A stretch of 17,619 nucleotides of DNA from Rhodospirillaceae bacterium (GTDB taxonomy: Bacteria > Pseudomonadota > Alphaproteobacteria > Rhodospirillales > Rhodospirillaceae). Numbering within the stretch: position 1 is the first letter of the stretch; the number at the start of each line of letters is the position of its first letter. The notes beneath the pieces were generated by a model. It was not told where the DNA came from. It did no database searches and was given only the letters and a program-made list of their open reading frames with translations. This document shows, piece after piece, positions 7,972-14,212 of this stretch. Location: contig JAFGWD010000142.1 of NCBI GenBank assembly GCA_016937315.1, positions 1 through 17,619 of the forward strand, in the 5' to 3' direction. Made by a program: the position numbers and the translations under genes.

Positions 7972-7992
7972 GGGGCGGCTTTGCGCCGCCCC
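7972..7992 (-). promoter_or_regulatory. Intercistronic stem-loop between binding-protein and ATPase genes
   Basis: On the minus strand GGGGCGGC and GCCGCCCC form a perfect 8-bp GC stem around a 5-nt loop. It starts 15 nt after the binding-protein stop and ends just before the GGAGG of ATPase 1. There is no U-tract, so it is not a classical terminator. In binding-protein ABC operons such hairpins commonly protect the upstream mRNA from 3' exonucleases or attenuate read-through, giving excess binding protein over membrane components. That role is inferred here from position. Confidence 0.65.
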
Positions 7993-8007
7993 TTCAAACA
8001 AAAACCA

Positions 8008-9003
8008 TCACTTCTGCATAATCGCGGTGAACGTCTTGACCGTTGCCTCTTTCTCGGCAATCAACGCCGGATAATCGATCTTGATGGACCGTTTCATGGC
8101 GTCGGCAACCTGAGGCAGGTTGTACTTGCCTGGCACCTCAACATCTGTACGCACCGGCAGGGTGCCCCCTTCGGCAATGATTGTCTGGCCTTCCTTCGAC
8201 AACAGAAAATCAATGAACAGCTTGGCAACCTCAAGGTGCTCCGTCCCCTTTATGATCGCGGCGGGGCTTGGGATCACAATGACCTCGGGCGGATAAGCCA
8301 GACCCAAGGTTGCCCCCTTACTGATTTTGTCCAAGGTGATGTAATCGACACCCAAGCTCGCCAGCAACTCGCCAGACGCGGTGTCGTCAACCACTTGGCC
8401 GGACCCCTTACCCATCTTTGCGCCGTTCTTCCGCAGATCTTCAAAAAAGCCCCAGCCGAAGGTCTTGGACAGCAGCGCAACGCTCATGTACGAGGTCCCA
8501 GACAAAGCCGGATTGGCAACCCCAAAGGCCTTCTTAAAGGCTGGCTTCTTCAGGTCCGCCCAAGCCGTTGGCGGCGTCTTGACGTAACGAGTGTTATAGG
8601 CAATGCCCAATGTCCCCAGACGAATGGCGGTAAACGAACCATCATAATCCGGCAATGGATTGATCGCCGCCTTGAACTCTGGCGAAACGTAAGGATGGAG
8701 AACGCCTTCTTTTTTCAATTGATAGAAATCCGGAACTTCGGAAGTCCACAAAACATCGGCCATGATGTGTCCGGACTCACGCTCGGCCGCGATTTTAGCC
8801 ATCAGCTTCCCGGCTCCAGCCGACTGATGCACCATGTCAATATCTGGATGCTTTTTCAGGAACGCCGACTTCAGGCCCCCGATCAAGGACTCTTTCATCG
8901 ACGTATAAACGTACAGCTTCTTCTGTTCGGCCAAAGCATTGGTCGACATCGCAGCGGCCACAATCAGCCCCGCGCATACGGACAAGAGTCTTGTCGGTCG
9001 CAT
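8008..9003 (-). CDS. Periplasmic binding protein of ABC importer (Fbp/AfuA-like)
   Basis: The protein has 331 residues. A typical Sec signal peptide (R-P-T-R, hydrophobic stretch 8-18, A-L-A then E-Q, likely cut after residue 25) precedes a type-2 periplasmic binding fold of the iron(III)/2-aminoethylphosphonate/phosphoglycerate class. Landmarks are L-Y-V-Y-T-S (30-35), G-A-G-K-L-M-A-K-I-A-A-E (63-74), and A-D-V-L-W-T-S-E-V-P-D-F-Y (82-94). It captures the solute and delivers it to the fused permease encoded downstream. The adjacent tyrosine pair that binds ferric iron in FbpA is not evident in the second half, so iron should not be assumed; phosphonates, organic phosphates or a metal-carrier complex remain possible. 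The ATG at 9003 has a GGGG-type ribosome site. It is the first gene of the operon. Confidence 0.92.
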   Translation of the reverse strand: MRPTRLLSVCAGLIVAAAMSTNALAEQKKLYVYTSMKESLIGGLKSAFLKKHPDIDMVHQSAGAGKLMAKIAAERESGHIMADVLWTSEVPDFYQLKKEGVLHPYVSPEFKAAINPLPDYDGSFTAIRLGTLGIAYNTRYVKTPPTAWADLKKPAFKKAFGVANPALSGTSYMSVALLSKTFGWGFFEDLRKNGAKMGKGSGQVVDDTASGELLASLGVDYITLDKISKGATLGLAYPPEVIVIPSPAAIIKGTEHLEVAKLFIDFLLSKEGQTIIAEGGTLPVRTDVEVPGKYNLPQVADAMKRSIKIDYPALIAEKEATVKTFTAIMQK

Positions 9004-9069
9004 GGTTCCACCCCTGTTTTTCTGAGAATCTGGAGCACATCAAACTGTCATAAAATTGTAACAAACAGA

Positions 9070-9098
9070 AGGATGACCGTAAAATTGCACCCTGTCAA
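9070..9098 (-). promoter_or_regulatory. Candidate promoter of the ABC operon
   Basis: On the minus strand a perfect TTGACA (9093-9098) is followed 17 nt later by CATCCT (9070-9075), which matches only three of six bases of a sigma-70 -10 box. The good -35, the poor -10 and the phased repeats just upstream together resemble an activator-dependent promoter. The assignment is tentative; it leaves a leader of roughly 60 nt before the start at 9003. Confidence 0.35.
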
Positions 9099-9108
9099 TT
9101 CGGGGCGT

Positions 9109-9138
9109 ATAATCCGCAATAATCGGCTATAAACCGCT
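9109..9138 (-). repeat. Three tandem 10-bp repeats upstream of ABC operon
   Basis: On the plus strand ATAATCCGCA (9109-9118), ATAATCGGCT (9119-9128) and ATAAACCGCT (9129-9138) follow one another without spacers. Consensus is ATAA(T/A)C(C/G)GC(A/T). The 10-bp period places each copy on the same face of the helix. They lie 10 bp upstream of the TTGACA of the candidate ABC promoter and 22 bp from the terminator of the reductase gene, so they belong to the ABC promoter region. A cooperative DNA-binding activator is the natural reading, but its identity is unknown. Confidence 0.5.
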
Positions 9139-9160
9139 CATACGGGTAGGAAATTGGCAC

Positions 9161-9185
9161 AAAAAAACCAGGGGCAGGCCCCTGG
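9161..9185 (-). terminator. Intrinsic terminator of the reductase gene
   Basis: On the minus strand CCAGGGG and CCCCTGG form a 7-bp GC-rich stem around a 4-nt loop, followed directly by seven Ts. It starts 25 nt after the stop of the ketopantoate-reductase-like gene. This is a textbook intrinsic terminator and separates that gene from the ABC operon promoter. Confidence 0.92.
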
Positions 9186-9210
9186 CTGATCACTGTATCG
9201 TACCCCCGTT

Positions 9211-10137
9211 TTATACGTCCTCGCGCTCCCGCCGTGCTTCATAGGCTTTCAGGTGCAAATACGCCAAGGTCAGCAAGGGGGCATCGTCCTCTCGTGGCGC
9301 ACGGTCCAACAATGCACCCAGAACATGGTCCGCCTCCACCGCCGCCCCTCGTTCCATATCACGCAGCATGGAAGCCATCAGCAAGGACTTTGGCTCCAAC
9401 AAAAAGGCCTGATTCTGCTTCATCAAGGCTTCTCCGGGCGGGAATCCAGCAGCACGCGCAATCTCTGCACATTCCTCGAACAGCCCCGCGATAACCCCTT
9501 CGCCACCCGCCGCGATAATGTCGCAAATCGCCGCACGCATCAGGCAGGTCATCCCCGCGCAAACCGCGATAAATACCCATTTTTCCCACATCTCTTGCAC
9601 GATTTTCGTGCTCTGACGCACCACAAACCCCGAACCATCAAGTGCCGCCATAAGATCAGCCGCCGCCTGCCCCTGCGCCCCCGCCCGTACACCGAACACC
9701 AGGTTGTGCACGTTATTAAAATGCAGAATCCCGCCTTTTTCATCCGTGCCGGAAGAAATCTGGCACAACCCGCCCAGAACATGCCCCGCACCAAACCGCG
9801 CATCCAGATCATCCAGGTGCGCCATACCATTCAACAACGGCAGGATCAGAGTCTTTTCCCCCACAGCCGGAGCAAATGACTCCATGGCATCAGCCAAGTC
9901 ATAGGCCTTGCAACTCAACACAATCAGATCGAACGGTGCATCCAGATGATCCGCTGTCACGAGCGGCGGGGCTGGATCATGAAAATCACCAAGAGGACTT
10001 TGAATGGAAAACCCATTTTCGGCCAGGATCGCAGCCCGGCGAGGGCGCACCAGAAAGGTGACATCACGGCCCGCCTGCAACAAGCGGCCTCCGAAATAGC
10101 CCCCAATCCCCCCGGCTCCGACAACCAGTATACGCAT
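9211..10137 (-). CDS. Ketopantoate reductase (ApbA/PanE)-family oxidoreductase
   Basis: The protein has 308 residues, usual for the family. The N-terminal NADP(H) Rossmann fold has G-A-G-G-I-G-G-Y-F-G-G (7-17). Family positions follow: S-C-K-A-Y-D with K77, L-N-G-M (102-105), the catalytic-type lysine K186 in E-M-W-E-K-W, and the C-terminal S-M-L-R-D-M-E-R-G...E-A-D-H segment. PanE reduces 2-dehydropantoate to pantoate for coenzyme A. Here the position four residues after the lysine, an Asn in E. coli PanE, is Ile within a V-F-I-A-V-C-A-G stretch, and no pantothenate gene is nearby. The gene instead faces a GntR regulator and an exporter across a shared operator, so it may reduce another 2-oxo or 3-hydroxy acid. 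ATG 10137 is preceded by a good AAGGAG six bases upstream. A strong terminator follows. Confidence 0.88.
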   Translation of the reverse strand: MRILVVGAGGIGGYFGGRLLQAGRDVTFLVRPRRAAILAENGFSIQSPLGDFHDPAPPLVTADHLDAPFDLIVLSCKAYDLADAMESFAPAVGEKTLILPLLNGMAHLDDLDARFGAGHVLGGLCQISSGTDEKGGILHFNNVHNLVFGVRAGAQGQAAADLMAALDGSGFVVRQSTKIVQEMWEKWVFIAVCAGMTCLMRAAICDIIAAGGEGVIAGLFEECAEIARAAGFPPGEALMKQNQAFLLEPKSLLMASMLRDMERGAAVEADHVLGALLDRAPREDDAPLLTLAYLHLKAYEARREREDV

Positions 10138-10336
10138 GGCTTTCTCCTTGTTTTCACAAAAGGCCTAAACCGAACACCCACCAAAACCGAAAGAATGAGC
10201 GCCGAAACACCCTCGATCTTCACCCAAAGTACGCCCTTCACAAATTCCGGCAAGCCCCACAAAATGGTTCAAAATTATTACCCCTCCGCGCAAGGATTGT
10301 ATACAATCCTTGCATCTCCAGACAAATACCAAGACG
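10138..10336. other. Divergent promoter region of reductase and GntR genes
   Basis: These 199 bp separate the divergent starts. Near the regulator they contain the 24-bp palindrome. The core of that palindrome supplies a TATACA box on both strands. On the minus strand TTGTCT (10320-10325) lies 16 bp from TATACA (10298-10303), a plausible promoter for the reductase gene with a leader of about 150 nt. On the plus strand TATACA (10300-10305) would start transcription about 25 nt before the regulator ATG, but no convincing -35 is visible. A binding protein on the palindrome would block both. Confidence 0.5.
10290..10313. promoter_or_regulatory. 24-bp perfect palindromic operator, probable GntR site
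   Basis: Positions 10290-10301 are the exact reverse complement of 10302-10313. The core TTGTATACAA contains GTA-TAC, which fits the GntR-superfamily operator pattern (GT-A/C, KAC) with no spacer. It overlaps the -10 boxes of both divergent promoters and lies 23 bp before the start of a GntR/FCD regulator gene. The natural inference is autoregulation plus control of the reductase. The arms extend well past the usual core, which makes chance unlikely. Confidence 0.8.
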
Positions 10337-11038
10337 ATGGACGTTTTCATGGCCGCAATACCCACGGTGCCACGCACCAGAAATAGCGTTGACGACATTC
10401 GTCAAATCCTTGCCGATGACATTCTTCTGGGGCGCCTTGCGCCAGGCACACACCTCAGCGAAGCCTGTCTCGCCTTACGCTTCGGCGTCTCACGCACGCC
10501 AATCCGCGAAGCTCTGAATCAGATCGTTGCCTCCGGCTTGGTGGAGCGCCGCGCCAATGCTGGCGTACGGGTCTACACCATTCCCAAACGCCGCCTGGAG
10601 GATATGTTCGAACTCGCCGCTGAAATAGAAGCCACCTGTGCGCGTCTCGCGGCTCAACGTATCCTCCCGCAGGAGCGAACCAACCTGTTAGCAATCCATG
10701 AGACCGTCCGAAGCAGCCTCGCACACGAAAACGCCGACGCCTACGACGCCGCCAACTTGGCTTTTCACACCGCAATCTTTGCGGCCAGCCACAACAGCTA
10801 TGTATTCGAAGCCGCACAAGCCGCGCGCGCCCGTGTGATCCCATATCGTCGGGCGCAATTCACCCAACACGGCCGCATGCACATCTCCTTTACCGAACAC
10901 CACGCCATCCTTGCCGCCATCCTTACCGGCGACGGCGACACAGCAGAACGCGCCATGCGGACCCACGTCGGAGCGGCTGGCGATGCCTCGTGTCACATGT
11001 TCAAAGACACCGCTGTCCAAGTTCAGGACACCCCGTAA
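10337..11038 (+). CDS. GntR-family transcription regulator, FCD subfamily
   Basis: The protein has 233 residues from ATG 10337 (229 if ATG 10349 is used). The winged helix spans about residues 17-80: I-R-Q-I-L-A-D-D-I-L-L-G-R-L-A-P-G-T-x-L-S-E, then the recognition helix S-R-T-P-I-R-E-A-L. The FCD ligand domain follows, with metal-site residues in D-A-A-N-L-A-F-H, F-T-E-H-H-A-I and M-R-T-H-V. FCD proteins bind carboxylic acids, often through a metal, and release DNA on binding. An open frame starting with TTG at 10310 lies inside the palindrome and is rejected. The stop codon overlaps the ATG of the TauE-like gene (TAATG). Likely a repressor of its own operon and of the divergent reductase. 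The inducer is unknown. Confidence 0.92.
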   Translation: MDVFMAAIPTVPRTRNSVDDIRQILADDILLGRLAPGTHLSEACLALRFGVSRTPIREALNQIVASGLVERRANAGVRVYTIPKRRLEDMFELAAEIEATCARLAAQRILPQERTNLLAIHETVRSSLAHENADAYDAANLAFHTAIFAASHNSYVFEAAQAARARVIPYRRAQFTQHGRMHISFTEHHAILAAILTGDGDTAERAMRTHVGAAGDASCHMFKDTAVQVQDTP

Positions 11039-11868
11039 TGAGCCATGAGAATTTGCGCTTTTTATTACCCTTTGCCCTTGTGCTTTTGTCCACTGGGGCC
11101 ATCGCAGGCCTCCTCGCCGGAGTTCTCGGCGTCGGCGGCGGCATCGTCATCGTGCCGGTGCTTTACCTGCTATTTCCCTTACTGGGCATCAACGAGGCGG
11201 TACGCATGCATTTGGCGGTGGGGACTTCATTGGCCACCATTATTCCCACATCCATCATGTCGGCACACACCCATGACAAAAAAGGCGGACTCGACTGGAC
11301 CTTACTGAAATCTCTCGTTCCTGGTGTTTTCATCGGCGTCATCATCGGCACGGTGTTCGGCGGGCAGGCAAAGGGAGGCATCCTCACACTGATCTTCGCG
11401 ACCATTGCCCTGCTGGTGTCCGCACATATGGCGTTCAAACGTAGCGGCTGGACACTCCGCGACACCTTGCCCGACGGCTTGCGATTCCGGGGACCTTTGG
11501 GTATGGGGATCGGTGCCGTTTCCGTGGTTATGGGCATTGGCGGGGGCACCCTAAGCGTCCCCATTCTGACCGCATTCAACGTCCCGATCCGTCGCGCCGT
11601 CGGCACCGCCTCGGCGATTGGATTGATTATTGGTCTGCCTGGCGCTATCGGCTATGTCTTCTCGGGACTGGGCAACCCGCAATTACCCCCGTTCAGCCTG
11701 GGCTATGCCAATGTGCTGGGATTCGCCTTGATCGTACCAATGACCATGATCTTTGCGCCAATCGGCGCACGCATCGCCCACGCCATCGACGAAATTCTGC
11801 TGCGCAAGGCATTTGCCTTTTTCCTCTTTGCCACCTCATGCCGAATGTTCTGGGGGCTTTTGAGTTAA
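11038..11868 (+). CDS. TauE/SafE (TSUP) family membrane transporter
   Basis: The protein has 276 residues with about eight predicted membrane helices in two repeats. Each repeat holds the glycine-rich family signature: L-A-G-V-L-G-V-G-G-G-I-V-I-V-P-V-L in the first, V-V-M-G-I-G-G-G-T-L-S-V-P-I-L in the second. Each is followed by A-V-G-T-S/A-S/L-A (H-L-A-V-G-T-S-L-A; R-A-V-G-T-A-S-A-I). Family members export sulfite, sulfoacetate or other small anions, and several act on taurine or sulfolactate degradation products. The start ATG at 11038 shares its A with the regulator stop (TAATG), showing translational coupling; an in-frame upstream ATG at 10990 lies inside the regulator gene and is rejected. 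Being in one operon with a GntR regulator and facing a reductase, it probably moves the acid that the regulator senses. The stop is 4 bp from that of the convergent nucleoside transporter. Confidence 0.9.
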   Translation: MSHENLRFLLPFALVLLSTGAIAGLLAGVLGVGGGIVIVPVLYLLFPLLGINEAVRMHLAVGTSLATIIPTSIMSAHTHDKKGGLDWTLLKSLVPGVFIGVIIGTVFGGQAKGGILTLIFATIALLVSAHMAFKRSGWTLRDTLPDGLRFRGPLGMGIGAVSVVMGIGGGTLSVPILTAFNVPIRRAVGTASAIGLIIGLPGAIGYVFSGLGNPQLPPFSLGYANVLGFALIVPMTMIFAPIGARIAHAIDEILLRKAFAFFLFATSCRMFWGLLS

Positions 11869-11872
11869 AGGA

Positions 11873-13111
11873 TCAGTACAGAATGCCGATCACCGCACCG
11901 GTCATGCAGGTGGCCAGTGTCCCCGCCGCAATGGACTTTAAGCCAAGGGATAGAACCTCGGCCTTGCGCTCCGGGACCATGGCGTTCAGACCTCCAATCA
12001 TGATGCCTAAGCTGGCAAAATTGGCAAACCCGCACATCGCATAAATCATCATCAAGGTGGATCGGGGGCTTAAACGCCCCGCAGGTAACGCCGCCAACTG
12101 CAAATACCCCAAGAACTCGTTTAAGACCGTCTTGGTCCCCATCAAGGACGCGGCGGTCATCGCTTCCGATGCCGGAATCCCCATTAACCAGACCACCGGC
12201 CACATCACCACAGCAAACATCCGCTGCAACGACACCGGCGCTCCGGCAACGTCAGGCAACACCGCCAGCACCTGATTGGCCAAAGCCACCAAGGCAACCA
12301 GAACCAACAACATCGCAATCACGCTGATCAGCAGCCTGACACCATCCTCGGTGCCTTTGGTGATGGCATCCATGGAACTGGTCGCGGAGGAGACAATGGG
12401 TGCATCGGCCTGATCAATGATATCAGTTTCTGGGACCATAACGCGGGAAACCAGAATCGCAGCCGGGGCACTGATGATTGAGGCGGTCAGAATATGCCCA
12501 ATCGCTCCCGGCAACACGCCATTCAGAATCGACGCATAGAGCACCATCACCGTTCCTGCGATGGTGGACATGCCACAGGTCATCAGCGTGAACAGCTCAC
12601 TACGAGTCAGGCGGTGCAGATAGGGTTTGACGATCAGGGGCGATTCAACCATGCCGACGAAGATATTTGCAGAAACCCCAACCCCCAGCGCACCCCCAAT
12701 CCCCATGGTCTTTTGCAGCACCAAGGAGAACGCCTTCACGATCACAGGAATGATTCGCCAATGAAACAGCAAAGCGGATAGAGCACTGACCACCAACAAC
12801 AAGGGAAGGGCTTGGAACGCCATGATCCAGGCGCCGCCGGGAGTGGTTTCGGTAAACGGCAAAGGCCCGCCGCCAAGGTAGCCAAAAACAAAAGACGCCC
12901 CCGCACGGGTTGCAGACTGCAAGGCATCTACCACCGTGTTAAGGCGCAACATAGCATCAGCGAACAGCGGCACTTTGAGCATCGCCAGCGCCACCACGCC
13001 TTGCAGCACTAACCCAACGGCGATCCCTCTCGGAGCGATATGACGACGGTTTTCACTCAACAGCCACGCAATCCCGATCAGACCAAGCAACCCCATGGCA
13101 CTTTGCAGCAT
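11873..13111 (-). CDS. CNT-family nucleoside transporter (NupC/PsuT-like)
   Basis: The protein has 412 residues from the ATG at 13111. It carries the N-terminal CNT region (L-L-G-L-I-G-I-A-W-L-L-S-E-N), the gate region (G-A-S-F-V-F-G-Y-L-G) and the C-terminal core with G-V-S-A-N-I-F-V-G-M-V-E-S-P-L (about residues 145-159), the CNT substrate motif. The nucleobase-facing segment reads M-V-E instead of the Q-T-E of characterised nucleoside symporters, so the preferred ligand may differ. The transporter should import nucleosides (or a modified one) with Na+ or H+. A longer frame with TTG at 13129 exists, but ATG 13111 has a strong AGGGGG six bases ahead and is chosen. It stands alone: the phosphorelay lies 93 bp upstream on the same strand, and no nucleoside-catabolic gene is nearby. 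Confidence 0.92.
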   Translation of the reverse strand: MLQSAMGLLGLIGIAWLLSENRRHIAPRGIAVGLVLQGVVALAMLKVPLFADAMLRLNTVVDALQSATRAGASFVFGYLGGGPLPFTETTPGGAWIMAFQALPLLLVVSALSALLFHWRIIPVIVKAFSLVLQKTMGIGGALGVGVSANIFVGMVESPLIVKPYLHRLTRSELFTLMTCGMSTIAGTVMVLYASILNGVLPGAIGHILTASIISAPAAILVSRVMVPETDIIDQADAPIVSSATSSMDAITKGTEDGVRLLISVIAMLLVLVALVALANQVLAVLPDVAGAPVSLQRMFAVVMWPVVWLMGIPASEAMTAASLMGTKTVLNEFLGYLQLAALPAGRLSPRSTLMMIYAMCGFANFASLGIMIGGLNAMVPERKAEVLSLGLKSIAAGTLATCMTGAVIGILY

Positions 13112-13117
13112 AAACTT

Positions 13118-13125
13118 CCCCCTCC
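13118..13125 (-). promoter_or_regulatory. Ribosome binding site that fixes the CNT transporter start
   Basis: GGAGGGGG on the minus strand lies six bases before ATG 13111. The competing TTG at 13129 lies four bases upstream of this site and would place the site inside the coding region. This favours the shorter 412-residue protein. Confidence 0.75.
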
Positions 13126-13204
13126 CCAACGCCCCATATTCTGAAGGGGTTTGATGCCTCTCAAAAGCCTTCCGCGCAAGTCCTTAAAGGATACGGCTGA
13201 CCCC

Positions 13205-14212
13205 TCATTCGTCACCGTTAAGAGAAGCCCCCGACTCCTCACCCCAAGCTTCTATAATCTGAAACACCACATCAAGACCGCCCAAGAACAGTGCCACAAC
13301 CTTGGGGTCGAGATGCGTCCCCGAGGCATCCTTCACATAAGCCAAGACGTCCTCGACAGGCCACGCCTTTTTATAAGGACGCTTGGTCATCAGGGCGTCA
13401 AACACATCCGCCACAGCCACAATCCGTGCGCTCAAGGGAATAGCCTCACCAACCAGACCTTGTGGATAACCGGAACCATCCCACTTTTCATGATGCGACA
13501 ACGCAATTTCACGCGCCATTTGCAACAATCCAGACTCTGTGTAGCCGATAATCTCAGCACCGATTTCCGGATGTTTTTTCATACAGTCCCACTCTTCGCT
13601 ATTGAGAGGGCCTGGCTTCATGATGATAGAGTCAGGAATTCCAATCTTTCCCAGATCATGCATGGGAGCCGCCAGAAACAACTGCTGCGCCCACTCCGGA
13701 TCAACATCACTACGCTCCGCAATCATCTTGGCATACCGAGCCATGCGGATAACGTGTAAGCCAGTTTCATTATCTTTGAATTCCGCTGCGCGTCCAAGCC
13801 GCTCGATAACGCGCAGACGCGTCTTTTCCAGCTCCTCCACCCGGACAAGCGATAAATGGGTCTGTACCCTGCGTTTCAATACAGGAGCCTTGATCGGCTT
13901 TGTGATGTAGTCCACGCCGCCAATATCGAAGCCAAGCATTTCGTCCGAAAGCTCCCCCATCGCGGTCACAAAGATCACCGGGATGGCACAAAGTTTGGGG
14001 TCCTGCTTAATCTGACGACAGGCTTCATATCCGTCCATATTGGGCATCATGACGTCCATCAAGATGAGATCCGGATGGTGCTTTTCTGCTGCGGCAACGG
14101 CCTTTTCCCCGTCTGTTGCAAAGACCAATTTATATTGATCTGACAAGATGTTCCGCATCAGATGCAGATTTTCAGGCACATCATCAACAATGAGTATTTT
14201 GTATGGCCTCAT
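13205..14212 (-). CDS. Response regulator with HD-GYP phosphodiesterase output
   Basis: The protein has 335 residues. An N-terminal receiver (about 4-122) has acidic D10-D11, phosphoacceptor D53 in L-M-D-V-M-M-P, T83 and K105 (T-K-P-I). A short coiled linker (123-140) leads to an HD-GYP domain. That domain has E144, H153, H185-D186 (M-H-D-L-G-K-I-G-I-P-D), H214, H240-H241 and G-Y-P at 248-250, all the metal-ligand and signature positions, so c-di-GMP hydrolysis is expected. The domain order is that of the RpfG group. Its start overlaps the hybrid kinase stop by 4 bp, with a GAGAGG ribosome site inside the kinase gene, so the kinase is almost certainly its phosphodonor. No terminator is obvious in the 93 bp before the CNT gene, so read-through into it is possible. 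Confidence 0.95.
   Translation of the reverse strand: MRPYKILIVDDVPENLHLMRNILSDQYKLVFATDGEKAVAAAEKHHPDLILMDVMMPNMDGYEACRQIKQDPKLCAIPVIFVTAMGELSDEMLGFDIGGVDYITKPIKAPVLKRRVQTHLSLVRVEELEKTRLRVIERLGRAAEFKDNETGLHVIRMARYAKMIAERSDVDPEWAQQLFLAAPMHDLGKIGIPDSIIMKPGPLNSEEWDCMKKHPEIGAEIIGYTESGLLQMAREIALSHHEKWDGSGYPQGLVGEAIPLSARIVAVADVFDALMTKRPYKKAWPVEDVLAYVKDASGTHLDPKVVALFLGGLDVVFQIIEAWGEESGASLNGDE

Noticed and set aside
6873..8060. Longer start of ATPase 1 at 8060
   Set aside because: It overlaps the binding-protein gene, adds a basic stretch absent from the family, and lacks the GGAGG that precedes ATG 7958.
7723..9132. Plus-strand open frame of 469 codons opposite the ABC binding-protein and ATPase genes
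   Set aside because: It is antisense to two genes with clear motifs. Its translation has no domain, no hydrophobic pattern and many His/Arg/Gln residues typical of reverse-strand reading of GC-rich genes.
9109..9138. Fur box reading of the ABC upstream repeats
   Set aside because: GATTAT-like units occur every 10 bp, not as adjacent 6-bp hexamers, and inverted symmetry is lacking.
10310..10336. TTG start of the GntR gene at 10310
   Set aside because: It lies within the palindromic operator and at or before the predicted transcription start. ATG 10337 or 10349 begins at the usual place before the winged helix.
10990..11037. Upstream ATG for the TauE-like gene at 10990
   Set aside because: It lies inside the regulator gene and adds a non-hydrophobic tail. 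The TAATG overlap at 11036-11040 is a typical coupling start.
13112..13129. TTG start of the CNT gene at 13129
   Set aside because: It would put the strong AGGGGG ribosome site inside the coding region; ATG 13111 is well placed behind it.
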